Source of the DNA: an uncultured Alphaproteobacteria bacterium
GTDB taxonomy: Bacteria > Pseudomonadota > Alphaproteobacteria > GCA-2731375
DNA length: 64,000 nucleotides
Assembly (NCBI GenBank): GCA_951812805.1
Contig: CATOSZ010000003.1
Coordinates: 946,557-1,010,556 of the forward strand
Reading direction: 5' to 3'
Below the pieces are notes generated by a model, which did not search any database, was not told the DNA's origin, and saw only the letters and a program-made list of their open reading frames with translations. Positions within the stretch are counted from its first letter, which is position 1; the number at the start of each line of letters is the position of its first letter. Of this stretch, positions 55,574-64,000 are shown in pieces. The translations under genes and the position numbers were made by a program.

Positions 55574-56314
55574 TCAATGCTCGGCCAGCAGGCGGCCCAT
55601 GCCGGAAATCGGCTCCGCGACGCCGGCGGCACGCGCGGCGCGCCAGAACAGCGCCTGGGCGCTGGAGGTGACCGGCTTGCCCGTCGCCGCCTCGATGTCG
55701 GGCAGCGCCTCGAGGGTCGGCATGTCACAGCACGACAGGACGATGGCATCGACGTCCTCGCCGGAGGCGGCGATGGCGCGAGCCGTCAGCGTCTCCGGCG
55801 GGACCCGGTACATGTGGCGCAGGCCGAGCTGTGCGTCGTCGACGATGACGCTGTCGTCGCGCGTCACCTCGATGCCGTTCTCCTCGAAGAACACGCATTC
55901 CTTGGCGTTGAGGGCGGGCGGATAGGGCGTCACCAGGGCGATGCGACGGGCCCCGAAGGCGCCCAGCGCCGCCATCAGCGCCGCCGCCGCCGTCACCGCC
56001 GGACGGCCGGCCTTTTCCGACAGCATGGCCTCGTAGTCCTGCGGGTCGCCCTTGGCGGAGCTGGCGGTGCAGCCATAGGCGATGACATCGGGATCGGCGG
56101 AGTTCGCCTCCTCCAGCACCCGGGGGACGTGACGCTCCATCTCGTCGAAGGGCTTCTCGTACCGGTCGCCAAAGAAGGGCATGCGGGAGGTGTGGATCGA
56201 GACCCCGTCCGGCGCCAGGCGCCAGAATTCGATCTCGGCCACGGTGTTGGTCGAGGGCACGACGAGACCCAGTCTCGCCCGCCCGCCATAGACGCGTTCG
56301 GGGATATCAGTCAT
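55574..56314 (-). CDS. Maleate isomerase/arylmalonate decarboxylase-type Asp/Glu racemase-family protein
   Basis: A 246-residue protein with LGLVVPSTNTVAEIEFWRL, DVIAYGCTASS (first Cys) and DAIVLSCCDMPTLEAL (second Cys), the pattern of maleate cis-trans isomerases and relatives. Both Cys are present here, unlike in the paralogue at 53308. The ATG is at 56314; the long open frame upstream is a shadow of the dehydrogenase gene. Confidence 0.87.
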   Translation of the reverse strand: MTDIPERVYGGRARLGLVVPSTNTVAEIEFWRLAPDGVSIHTSRMPFFGDRYEKPFDEMERHVPRVLEEANSADPDVIAYGCTASSAKGDPQDYEAMLSEKAGRPAVTAAAALMAALGAFGARRIALVTPYPPALNAKECVFFEENGIEVTRDDSVIVDDAQLGLRHMYRVPPETLTARAIAASGEDVDAIVLSCCDMPTLEALPDIEAATGKPVTSSAQALFWRAARAAGVAEPISGMGRLLAEH

Positions 56315-56434
56315 GCGGGCGAGCTTAGCGCATTTGCCCGGCCCGGCGAAGACCGGTGGTTCAGTCCGTGCGGCGAATGGGCTAGAAGATGGGGGACGTT
56401 GCCTCGACGCCCCCCGGACCTGGAGATCAAGCCC

Positions 56435-57487
56435 ATGCCAACCGTCGCACCCGAGCGCCTGGAAACCATCGCCGCCAAGCTGCTGGAGGCCGCCGGCGCG
56501 CCGGCGGCGGAAGCCGCCATCGTCGCCCGCCATTCGATCGGCGCCAACCTCGCCGGCCACGATTCCCACGGCATCATCCAGATCCCAAGCTATATCAAGC
56601 GCATCGAGGTCGGCCACATCGTGCCGGGCGCGCCGATCGAGATCGAGCGCGAAAGCGGCACCACCACCGTCGTCGACGGGGCCTGGGGCTTCGGCTACGT
56701 CGTCTCGGAATACGCCATGAAGCTCACCATCGAGAAGGCGGCGAAGAACGGCATCGCCGCCACCACGGTGCGCCGCCAGGGCCACATCGGCCGCGTCGCC
56801 GATTATCCGATCATGGCGGCGGAGGCGGGCATGATCGCGATGATGACGGCGGACAGCGGCCGCTCGCCCAAGCACGTCGCGCCCTTCGGGGCCCGCGAGG
56901 CGCGGCTCGGCACCAACCCGATCTGCTTCGCCATGCCCTCGAACCTGGACGGCCCCTTCCACCTCGACATGGCGACCTCGGCGGCGGCGGCGGGCAAGCT
57001 GCAACTCGCGAAAGCACGCGGCACCTCGATCCCCGAGGGCTGGGTACTGGACGCGGAGGGCCGCGTTACCACCGATCCGAACGCCTTCGGCAACGGCGGC
57101 GTGCTGATGCCCTTGGGCGGCGGCGAGGGCTACAAGGGCTATGGCCTCTCGGCCATGGTGGAGATCTTCTCCGGCATCCTGCCCGGGCTCGGCTTCGGCA
57201 TCGAGCCGAGCGGCCGGCACAACGACGGCTGCTTCATCATGGCGGTGCAGGTCGAAGCCTTCCGCCCCCTGGAGGAGTTCAAGGCCGAGATCACCGAGTT
57301 CGCCGCCTACCTGAAATCGGCGGCGCCCGCCGAGGGCTTCGACGAGGTCTTCTATCCGGGCGAGATCGAACACCTGAAGACTGCGCGCAACCGCGAAAGC
57401 GGCATCACCATCGAGGACAAGACCTGGGAAACCCTGGCGGACCTCGCCCGCAAGGACGGCCTCGCCGGCGAACTCGGCTTCGAATAA
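56435..57487 (+). CDS. Malate/L-lactate dehydrogenase-family oxidoreductase (Ldh type)
   Basis: A 350-residue NAD(P)-dependent 2-hydroxyacid dehydrogenase of the MdhG/ComC/AllD family: ANLAGHDSHGIIQIPSYIKR, VRRQGHIGRVADYPIMAAE (the catalytic His) and FGAREARLGTNPICFAMP. C-terminal PLGGGEGYKGYGLSAMVEIF is typical. Divergent from the maleate-isomerase-like gene; together they could act on a dicarboxylic or hydroxy acid. Confidence 0.9.
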   Translation: MPTVAPERLETIAAKLLEAAGAPAAEAAIVARHSIGANLAGHDSHGIIQIPSYIKRIEVGHIVPGAPIEIERESGTTTVVDGAWGFGYVVSEYAMKLTIEKAAKNGIAATTVRRQGHIGRVADYPIMAAEAGMIAMMTADSGRSPKHVAPFGAREARLGTNPICFAMPSNLDGPFHLDMATSAAAAGKLQLAKARGTSIPEGWVLDAEGRVTTDPNAFGNGGVLMPLGGGEGYKGYGLSAMVEIFSGILPGLGFGIEPSGRHNDGCFIMAVQVEAFRPLEEFKAEITEFAAYLKSAAPAEGFDEVFYPGEIEHLKTARNRESGITIEDKTWETLADLARKDGLAGELGFE

Positions 57488-57686
57488 CCTGCCCCAGCAC
57501 CGCGACCCGTTCGCCCCGCACGGTCGTGGTCCCTTTCGCACAGGCGAGGGGGACTACGATCTCCCCGGCGTCCCACGAGCGCCGCCGGACGGGACGCCAA
57601 AAATCGATCGCACCGCGAGGGGCTTCATGGCTTCAATAGGGGGCACGCCTTAAAGGGGGCATCTGTGGACGGCACCGTCTTGGGCA
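57488..57686. other. Intergenic DNA, nothing recognised
   Basis: Two hundred bases after the dehydrogenase gene with no coding, terminator or mobile-element signal that I can support, apart from a C-rich run. Confidence 0.5.
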
Positions 57687-57925
57687 TGTCAATCAGCATT
57701 TAATTCTGACCCCCTATCGGCGTGCAAAATTGACCCCCCCCCTTGCTTCGACGGAGGTTGTCCCGGTAGTCCACGGGAGGGCCCCGCGCGGCTTCGTGTA
57801 GCGCTTTGCGTTACGCGGAGCGAAGCCGCGTGGGAGGGGCCTGTGGGCCCACCGGGACAACCGGGCCGGCGGCGGAACGTGGGGATCAGGTGGGGTTCTT
57901 GAAGTGGCAATGAGCTTTTGAAGTA
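57687..57925. mobile_element. Remnant of an IS21-family end
   Basis: The sequence starting TGTC at 57687 has two spaced CTGACCCC/TTGACCCC motifs with GGCGTGCAAAATTGACCC, similar to the end of the intact IS21-like element at 60.6 kb (GGCATGCAAAACTGACCC) in opposite orientation. No matching transposase follows; after a long hairpin it is cut by the IS256-family remnant. Interpretation as a 3' remnant of a second IS21 relative is inference. Confidence 0.5.
57757..57861. repeat. Long imperfect hairpin
   Basis: Outer arms GTTGTCCCGGT / ACCGGGACAAC pair perfectly over 11 bp; inside, CGCGGCTTCG pairs with CGAAGCCGCG and GGCCCC with GGGGCC. About 105 bp in total, like a REP- or MITE-type palindrome. 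Confidence 0.65.
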
Positions 57926-57973
57926 GTGTCCAGACTGTTCTGCAAGTTTGTCATGGCTGCCGATGAGGGCCAC

Positions 57974-58023
57974 CGGCATGCCTGGCGCGGAGATTTCGAT
58001 TGCTCGGAGCGCCAGGCATGCCG
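57974..58023. repeat. 15-bp perfect inverted repeat inside the IS256 remnant
   Basis: CGGCATGCCTGGCGC at 57974-57988 pairs with GCGCCAGGCATGCCG at 58009-58023 with a 20-base loop. Just downstream of the transposase remnant's stop codon; probably that element's terminator. Confidence 0.75.
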
Positions 58024-58031
58024 AGCCGCCG

Positions 58032-58190
58032 TCAGGCGGCTTTCTGGATGCGTTCGCTTTTGCTCTCCTTGAGATGGATCATGTTGAGCTAGCGGTTGGC
58101 ATCCAGCCAGTCCTCATGGATTTCGATCGCGAGAGCCCGGACCAGCCGGAGGCAGCTCATCCACCCCATCGGCCCGGACTTGTGCCCCAG
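58032..58190 (-). pseudogene. IS256-family transposase, C-terminal remnant
   Basis: Read on the minus strand, the frame gives SCLRLVRALAIEIHEDW, then LDANR, an in-frame TAG at 58089-58091 where Tyr is usual, LNMIHLKESKSERIQKAA and a stop. This is the conserved C-terminal end of IS256/Mutator-type transposases. Only about 50 residues remain, with a nonsense mutation. Confidence 0.65.
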
Positions 58191-58255
58191 CTACGAAACC
58201 CCTTTTGCAGAACAATCTGTACAGGACCCGTTTTGATTTGCCCGCCTTTGCGATG

Positions 58256-58304
58256 AAAGCCCCCAGGCTGATTGGCTCCATATAGCGGATCAGCCTGGGG
58301 CTTT
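58256..58304. terminator. Bidirectional hairpin terminator after istB
   Basis: AAAGCCCCCAGGCTGAT pairs with ATCAGCCTGGGGCTTT (one bulged C), loop 16 bases, with A/T-rich ends on both sides. It lies 14 bp past the istB stop. Confidence 0.75.
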
Positions 58305-58317
58305 GCTTACAGGGCGG

Positions 58318-59049
58318 CTACTTTTGTCGTCGCTGTTTGCTTTGTGCGAAGCGGTAAGACATGTTGCCTGTTTCGATGATTGCGCAGTGATGCGTTACAC
58401 GATCCAGCAACGCGGTTGTTATTTTTGCATCTCCGAAGACGGAGACCCATTCCCCGAACTCCAGATTGGTGGTGATGATGACGCTGGTCTTCTCATAGAG
58501 TTTGCTGATCAGGTGGAACAAGAGCGCACCGCCGGATTTGGGGAATGGGATATAGCCCAGTTCGTCGATGATGACGCAATCCATGGCCGTCAGTTGCCGG
58601 ATGATCTTGCCGGCGTTGCCTTCGGCCTGTTCCTTGATCAGCGCATTGATCAGATCGACGGCGTTGAAGAAACGGACCTTCTTTCCCTGATTGATCAACA
58701 GCGTCCCCAGAGCAATGGCGATGTGGGTTTTGCCCGTACCGGTTCCGCCCACCAGAATGAGGTTGTGGGCCTCCTGGGTGAACTGCCCTGAGCAGAAGGG
58801 GTCGATTTGCGCTTGGGTGACGGCGGCTAGGCCGTAATCGAAAGTGGCGAAGTCCTTATGGTGGGGGAACTTCGAGGCCCGCATTTGGTGCTGGATAGAG
58901 CGCACCCGGCGCTCTACAGTCTCGGCGTCGATCAGTTGCTTTATCGCAGTGGTCAGACTTGGCGGCTTGCGCGCGGCCAGCAAAGCTTCGGCGCAAGCCG
59001 CCATTCCATACAGCCTCAGGGCGATCAGTTGGTCTATCAAAGCTTTCAT
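58318..59049 (-). CDS. istB: IS21-family helper ATPase IstB
   Basis: A 243-residue AAA+ ATPase assisting IstA in strand transfer. Walker [12 protein letters not shown], Walker [13 protein letters not shown] and [13 protein letters not shown] (sensor 1) are intact. The ATG at 59049 overlaps the istA stop as ATGA, the typical coupling of this family. A longer frame starts at 59073 within istA. Confidence 0.93.
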   Translation of the reverse strand: MKALIDQLIALRLYGMAACAEALLAARKPPSLTTAIKQLIDAETVERRVRSIQHQMRASKFPHHKDFATFDYGLAAVTQAQIDPFCSGQFTQEAHNLILVGGTGTGKTHIAIALGTLLINQGKKVRFFNAVDLINALIKEQAEGNAGKIIRQLTAMDCVIIDELGYIPFPKSGGALLFHLISKLYEKTSVIITTNLEFGEWVSVFGDAKITTALLDRVTHHCAIIETGNMSYRFAQSKQRRQK

Positions 59050-60522
59050 GCGACGGCCTCCCCGGCAACGCACAGCGTCTCATAGCGCTTGCAGTCCGCT
59101 TCGGGCCGCAAGGTCAGTTGCGGATAGGCGTGGCTCTCGCCCCATGGCGCGATGACCGGCTCCACCAGTTGGTTGATCAGATTGATGATGGCCGGAAGGC
59201 GCAGCGTGTTCTGCTCCACGGCCAGTTCACAGGCTATCTCGACCACCTCGATCCCGTGATCCTGGGCCAGCAGGAGCAGATCGACAAACTCCCGGTCCCC
59301 GCCTTTGCCGGCCATGTAATGCGCCCTGACCCGGTGCATCGCCTCAGGCAATTGCCAACCCACAAAGGGCGCGCCATCTCTCAGCGCGCCGGGCTTGCGG
59401 TCGAGTAGGGGCAGGTAATGCCAGGGCTCGAAATAGCTGGCGTTGCGGGTAAAGCGGCGCTTGTGCTCGGCAATCACATTCTGCCCTGACACAACCACGA
59501 TCCGGTCCGCATAGGCGCGCAGAGAGACAAGCTCCCCGGCGAACCGGGAGGGGACGCTATAGCGATTGGTGGCATATTGGACCAGACAGGTAGAGCGGAC
59601 ACGAGCGGCCTTCTCAACATAGCCGTCAAAAGCCCGGCCCAGGGGACGCAGTTCGGCGCACTCGTCTGCGAACACGTCCGAGATCTTGCGATCCGATTGT
59701 TCGGGGTGGGCGCGATTCGCCAATTCCTCGCAGCGCATCCAGATCGTCAAAGGCGGGCTTGGGCGCAAACAGCTGTCCCCGCAGGAACCCAACCTGGTTC
59801 TCAATCTGACCCTTCTCCCACCCCGCCGCGGGTGTGCAAGCAACCGGTTCCATCACATAGTGGTTCATCAACGCCAGAAAGCGCGGATGGAACACACGGT
59901 CCTTAGAGCGCGAAACATAGGTTACCATCGTCTTGGGGTTGTCGATGATCACCCGGCGCGGTACGCCGCCATAGAAAGACATCGCCCGTGCAAAGGCGTC
60001 CAGCACCATCTCCTGAGATTCGCTGGGATAGGCAACAACAAAGGGCTTGCGGCTATGACATAGGCGGAAGTGGGCAACCTTTACCTTCTGCTCGACACCG
60101 CCCAGGACAGCGTATTCCGTGCTCCAGTCAAACTGGAGCGCGTCACCTGCCGTAAAGTGCAACGGAATGAACGCATCCCCCGATCCGGCGCCAGAACGCT
60201 TCAGGTCGCGGACAAACCTCTGAACCGTCGAGTAGGATCCGCTATAGCCTTCCGACACAAGCTGCTCATAAAGCTTCTTGGCCGTCCGGCGCTCACGGCG
60301 CGGGCGCCCCAGGTCCTGCTCAAAGAGCGCCCGAAGCCGGCTGGCGAAGCCATCGCTAAGCTTACGCCGGACGGGTGAAACGCGCCGCTGATAGCTCGGT
60401 GGATCGCCGTCCTTCAGATACTTCTTAATCGTGTTCCGCGACAAACCAGTCTGACGAGATACAGATCGGATACTCCGACCCTCCCGTAATATCCAACGTC
60501 GGATCTTCAATACGCTTTCCAT
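59046..60522 (-). pseudogene. istA: IS21-family transposase IstA, disrupted by a single-base frameshift
   Basis: About 490 residues in two frames. The first (60522 to about 59731) has the helix-turn-helix SVSRQTGLSRNTIKKYLKDG and the DDE core: LQFDWSTEY, RRVIIDNPKTMVTY and KGQIENQVGFLRGQ. The second (to 59046) carries the C-terminal part from EELANRAHPEQSDR on. Removing one base at 59730 would join D-A-L to E-E-L-A-N-R in frame. Either a sequencing error or an inactivating insertion. Confidence 0.85.
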
Positions 60523-60633
60523 CAATACCACCTGCTCTTTCCTCCGCACTGTTCCGTGCGGATGCTAGCGTTCCAGGTGGGTCAATTCTTACCGCTCATA
60601 ACCCACCAAAGTGGGTCAGTTTTGCATGCCGAT

Positions 60634-63600
60634 TCACAGTCCGATGCCGAAGCGACCCGTCACGCTCATCGAGTAGCGGTGGATGCCTGTGTCGAACTCT
60701 GTCGCGTCGAACTGCACCGACTGCCGGAACTGCTCGGTAACCTCCTCGTTCAGGCCGGCCGTCGAGGTGAACAGCGCCTCGCCCTGGTTCACGCCGGCGA
60801 CGCGGAGGCGATGCGACATGCTTTGCGGGATGGCGACGTCGGTGAGCAGCGTGACGGTGCCGGACACCACCGGTCGCGGCGCGGCATGCTCGCTGTTGTA
60901 AACGAAACGCAGGTCGCGGCTTTGACCGAAGGAACGATGGGAGGCCGTCCTGTGGTCCTCCGACAGGTTGCCCGACGCGAAGTTGCCGGAGGAGCCGATC
61001 GGGGCCTGCTCACCGCAGTCGCAGGGCGGATTGTCTCCGTTGTCCTCGTCGTCATTGGGACCGAACAGGAAGTTGAACAGCGGGAAGCACCAGGTCGCCG
61101 CCGTCAGTCCGCCCGAGATCGTATCGATCTTGGTCTCGTCGGCGCTGACCTGGCCCTGGCCGACGATGGTGAACTGGCCCGAGCCGACGTCGACGGCCCA
61201 GATATCGACCTTGACGCCGGCGGGGAGGCCGTCGGTGTTGGGGAAAGTGATGGGTTGCGGGCTGGAGAACGTCAAGCCGACCGGCTGCACCGTATAGAGC
61301 ACGCCCGGATCGAGATCCTCCGGCAGAGCCACGGGCGCCAGTGCGCGCGGTACCTCGGAAATGGTCACGGTGATGCCGTTGGCATCCCCGCCGTTGAAGC
61401 TGGCTTCGGCGCCGTTCAATTCGAGCGACACGCCGATCGCGGGGTTCGACACGGTCTGGACTTGCGAGGTGTCGAGTACCACGCCGCCCGAGGGGTCGAT
61501 CCGCGGCAGGAACAGCGGCCGCTCGATCACGTTCTCGACCCCATCGATCACGCCGATCGGCTCGCGGAAGCTGGCGTAGGCCTGGCCGTCCGGGGCAGGC
61601 AGCGCGGTGCTGGCGTCGATGTCGATGACCTGGGTACCGGCTGCGACGTCGGCGAGGGTGAAGTTGCCCTGGGAGTCGGTGGTCACCGTCGGCCCGCCGC
61701 CAAGCAGGCGTACCGCGGCGCCGATGATCGGGACTTCGAGCCCGGGGGTCGCGGGATCGGTATAGGCGTTGGTGTCCAGCACCCGGCCGACGATGTCCGT
61801 CGTCTGGCCCGGCGGCGGTCCCGTCACCGTGATGGTGATGGTTTCAGTGGCGATCAGCAGGCCGTCGTCGGCGAAGAAGGTCAGGACGATGTCGCCCACT
61901 TGGCCCTCGTTCGGCGTGAAGGCGAATTCACCGCTCGTCCCATCCAGGCTGGCGCCGTCGGGGAGCGGCAGGGGCGTCGCCGAATAGACGATGCCCGTGC
62001 CGTTCGGATCGGTCGCGGCCAGGGTGAAGGCGAGGCTCGTCCCGAGCGCCACGCTTTGGTCGCCGATCGGTGCCAGGGTCGGTGCCACGTTGGCGGGCGG
62101 CGCGCTCGCGGTGATGGTCACCGTATCGCTCGACATGTCGAAGCCGTCGGAAACCGTGAGGGTCAGGGTGAAGTCGCCGGCGAGGTCGGCGTCCAGACCG
62201 GCGATCGATGTCGTCGCATCGCTGAGCAACGCCAGGCTGCCCTCCGGCGCGCTTTCCAAGGTCCAGGCATAGCTCAGCGTCTGGCCGTCCGGGTCGCTGC
62301 TGGCCGAGCCGTCCAGGATGACGGCGGTGCCGGCGACGAGCGACTGGTCCGGGCCGGCATCGGCCACCGGCGGGTTGTTCACCCGCGTGACGACGATCGT
62401 ATCGGGCCGGCTCGGCTCGGTCCCGTCGTCGACGATCAGCTGCACGACGTAGTCGCCCGGCACGGCGCCCAGCGTCAGACCAGGCGTCGCCGTGGTCGTG
62501 CCCGCCAAGACGGCGGCGGCGCCGTCCGGCTGGCTCAGCAGGGCCCAGGCGTAGGTGATCGCCTCGCCGCCCGCATCGGCCGACGCGCTGCCGTCGAGCG
62601 GCACGGCGCCGGCCGCACTCACCGTCACGTCCGGGCCCGCGTCGGCCAGCGGTGCGACGCCGGTGGTGGAGATCAGCACCGTGTCCGGCGGGCTCTCGAT
62701 GAAGCCGTCGGAGACGGTGAGGCCGACCAGGTAGTCGCCCGCCTTCTTCGCCTCGAAGGTCGGCGTGGGGGCGGAATCGGCCGACAGGCTGCCGCCCGGC
62801 CCGTTCGGCTTGTCCAGCATGGTCCAGCGGTAGCTGAGCACATCGCCGTCGGGATCGGTGGAGGCGCCGGCGTCGAGCTGCACGGTATCGTTGACGCCCA
62901 CCACCTGGTCGGGGCCCGCATCGGCAACCGGTGTCGCGTTGGAGGTCGAGAGGGTGACGGTCGCCGGCACGCTTCGCTCGCCACCGTCCGAGACGGTGAG
63001 CTGGAGCACGTAGGTGCCGGTCGCGTCGACCGTGAAGTGCGGACGGGGGAGCGTCGTGTCGGCAAGCGTCGCAAAGCTCTCCGCCGGGCGGTGCAGCAGC
63101 GCCCATTCGTAGGTCAGCGGATCGCCGTCGACGTCGTGGGAGGCGGCGCCGTCGAGGTCGATCTCGTCGCCCGGGGCGACGCGCCGGTCGGCGCCGGCGT
63201 CGGCCACCGGCGGCGTGTTGAGCGTGTCGATCACCGCCGTGGTCTGGCTGTCGGCCGGGCCGTCGTCGGCCACCAGCTGCACGATGTAGGTGCCCGGCAC
63301 GTCGATGTTCAGGCTGGGGCGAAGCGCGTTCGGATCGGTCAGGCCGGCACTGCTGCCCGCGGGCCGCGCGATCACCGACCAGTCGAAGCCGAGGTCGTCG
63401 CCGTCGAGGTCGCCCACCGCGTCCGGGGTCAGCACGATGCTGGTACCGACCGCGCGGGTCGCGCGCAGGCCTGGCGCCAGGGTCGGGGCGAGGTTGCTCT
63501 CCGTGGTGACGGTGATGCGGGCCGGCGCACTCGCCCGGTCCCCGTCGTTCACCACCAGCTGCACGACATAGTCGCCGCCGAGATCGGGGGTGAGGAAGGG

Positions 63601-63999
63601 ACGCGGCGCGGCCGGGTCGGATATTGCCGCCGCGCTGCCGGCGGGCGCCTGGAGCATCGTCCAGGCATAGCCGAGGCCGTCGCCGTCCATGTCCCAGCTG
63701 CCGGCGCCGTCGAGCTGCGCGGCCTGGCCCACCGCCACCTGGCGGTCGGGGCCGATGGCTGCGACGGGGGCGCTGTTCTCGGTCGAGATCGCCACCTGGT
63801 CCGGCGCCGAACTCCGGTTGCCGATATTGACCACCAGTTCGAAGACATAGTCGCCGGCGAGGTCGATGGTGAAGCTCGGTTTCGGAATCGTCGCGTCGTC
63901 GAGTGCGGCCGCGCTGCCGGCGGGCGCCTGGACCAGGGTCCAGACGAAGCTCTGGATCTCCCGCTCGCGCGGATCCAGCGTGCGCGCGCCCGAGAGCAC
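60634..63999 (-). CDS. Large PKD-repeat surface protein with RHS-type end, truncated by IS21; 5' end outside window
   Basis: About 1120 visible residues, open to the right window edge. Residues 1 to about 635 are seven or so PKD-like beta-sandwich repeats of ~90 residues (pattern PVADAGPDQ, LDGSASSDPDGQ, LSYAWTL, DYVVQLIVDDG). Then follow a cadherin/Ig-like repeat (about 640-735), a carboxypeptidase-regulatory-like domain (IVGRVLDTNAYTDP, DSQGNFTLADV) and GNFASGNLSEDHRTASHRS, LRFVYNSEHAAPRP, which look like the start of an RHS/YD-repeat region. It ends at a TGA that belongs to the IS21 terminus, so the C-terminal part is lost. Probably a secreted adhesin or toxin-delivery shell. Confidence 0.8.
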   Translation of the reverse strand: MLSGARTLDPREREIQSFVWTLVQAPAGSAAALDDATIPKPSFTIDLAGDYVFELVVNIGNRSSAPDQVAISTENSAPVAAIGPDRQVAVGQAAQLDGAGSWDMDGDGLGYAWTMLQAPAGSAAAISDPAAPRPFLTPDLGGDYVVQLVVNDGDRASAPARITVTTESNLAPTLAPGLRATRAVGTSIVLTPDAVGDLDGDDLGFDWSVIARPAGSSAGLTDPNALRPSLNIDVPGTYIVQLVADDGPADSQTTAVIDTLNTPPVADAGADRRVAPGDEIDLDGAASHDVDGDPLTYEWALLHRPAESFATLADTTLPRPHFTVDATGTYVLQLTVSDGGERSVPATVTLSTSNATPVADAGPDQVVGVNDTVQLDAGASTDPDGDVLSYRWTMLDKPNGPGGSLSADSAPTPTFEAKKAGDYLVGLTVSDGFIESPPDTVLISTTGVAPLADAGPDVTVSAAGAVPLDGSASADAGGEAITYAWALLSQPDGAAAVLAGTTTATPGLTLGAVPGDYVVQLIVDDGTEPSRPDTIVVTRVNNPPVADAGPDQSLVAGTAVILDGSASSDPDGQTLSYAWTLESAPEGSLALLSDATTSIAGLDADLAGDFTLTLTVSDGFDMSSDTVTITASAPPANVAPTLAPIGDQSVALGTSLAFTLAATDPNGTGIVYSATPLPLPDGASLDGTSGEFAFTPNEGQVGDIVLTFFADDGLLIATETITITVTGPPPGQTTDIVGRVLDTNAYTDPATPGLEVPIIGAAVRLLGGGPTVTTDSQGNFTLADVAAGTQVIDIDASTALPAPDGQAYASFREPIGVIDGVENVIERPLFLPRIDPSGGVVLDTSQVQTVSNPAIGVSLELNGAEASFNGGDANGITVTISEVPRALAPVALPEDLDPGVLYTVQPVGLTFSSPQPITFPNTDGLPAGVKVDIWAVDVGSGQFTIVGQGQVSADETKIDTISGGLTAATWCFPLFNFLFGPNDDEDNGDNPPCDCGEQAPIGSSGNFASGNLSEDHRTASHRSFGQSRDLRFVYNSEHAAPRPVVSGTVTLLTDVAIPQSMSHRLRVAGVNQGEALFTSTAGLNEEVTEQFRQSVQFDATEFDTGIHRYSMSVTGRFGIGL

Positions 64000-64000
64000 G

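Larger units (their letters stand above)
57926..58227 (-). mobile_element. Internally deleted IS256-family element
   Basis: A 0.3-kb element with inverted ends: GTGTCCAGACTGTTCTGCAA at 57926-57945 and, on the other strand, CAGATTGTTCTGCAA ending near 58205. These resemble IS256-family ends. Inside are a transposase 3' remnant and a 15-bp perfect inverted repeat. The outer bases of the right end do not fit and may have been replaced when the neighbouring IS21 element inserted. Confidence 0.6.
58218..60636 (-). mobile_element. IS21-family insertion sequence (istA-istB), left boundary uncertain
   Basis: About 2.4 kb with istA (frameshifted) and istB on the minus strand, the normal IS21 layout and size. 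The right boundary is placed at 60636 from the end TGAATCGGCATGCAAAACTGACCC (minus strand), with further GACCC motifs inside. The left boundary is less clear, since the sequence runs into the IS256 remnant near 58218. No target-site duplication was found. Its right end supplies the stop codon of the PKD/RHS gene. Confidence 0.75.

Overview
The window is high-GC DNA with short intergenic gaps. Its gene content points to an alphaproteobacterium, probably of the Rhodospirillales or a relative: a FabA-FabB-FabI fatty-acid cluster, DUF1289 and DUF4169 proteins, a cobalamin cluster with CbiD and CobK, a single-domain globin and many CaiB/BaiF, luciferase-like, amidohydrolase and Ldh-type enzymes. 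No rRNA, tRNA or CRISPR array was seen.

Layout. 1-2.9 kb: 3' part of serB, a class III CoA-transferase, two small lower-GC envelope proteins. 3.0-7.3 kb: an HtrA/DegP protease, then a secreted locus with two cysteine-rich CNPC-repeat proteins (one fused to a cytochrome P460-like domain) and a divergent secreted formylglycine-generating-enzyme-like protein. 7.3-12.5 kb: a conserved unknown, msrB with a coupled HAD phosphatase, a TauD-type dioxygenase, a globin and a flavin monooxygenase. 12.5-14.4 kb: a lower-GC AAA ATPase / DUF4276 pair resembling two-gene anti-phage systems, with an apparent frameshift at the start of the second gene. 14.6-18.6 kb: secreted unknown, DksA-type zinc finger, rpmG, an MFS transporter and two coupled NUDIX hydrolases. 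18.7-26.4 kb: cobalamin genes cobK, cbiD, cobA, cobB, a DUF1289 gene, cobS and cobT, with an IS1182-family element between cobS and cobT. 26.5-32.0 kb: fabA, fabB, fabI, a fatty-acid-hydroxylase-superfamily membrane protein, an aldo/keto reductase and an SDR without the usual catalytic Tyr/Lys. 32.1-33.6 kb: a second, apparently identical IS1182 copy. 33.6-42.3 kb: catabolic-looking enzymes (EthD-like, GST-like, amidohydrolases, PanE-like, LLM flavoenzyme, alpha/beta hydrolase, D-aminoacylase). 42.3-43.7 kb: 1.4 kb without a convincing gene, ending in an AT-rich patch with phased DnaA boxes, a candidate replication origin. 43.7-57.5 kb: MlaC-like protein, RidA, NIPSNAP, VOC, a large AsmA protein, DUF4169, a LysR regulator with a divergent hydratase, cupin, TPP enzyme, two Asp/Glu-racemase-family proteins, a TPR-SGNH protein and an Ldh-type dehydrogenase. 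57.5-60.6 kb: mobile-element debris (IS21-like end, deleted IS256-family element) followed by an IS21-family element with a frameshifted istA. 60.6-64 kb: a large PKD-repeat/RHS-type surface protein, cut off by the IS21 end and open at the window edge.

The most interesting points are the CNPC-repeat/P460/FGE-like periplasmic locus, the DnaA-box cluster beside a gene-free GC-rich kilobase, the AAA-DUF4276 pair with its frameshift, and the RHS-type gene whose stop codon is supplied by an IS end. Functional calls rest on motifs read by eye; no database search was possible.
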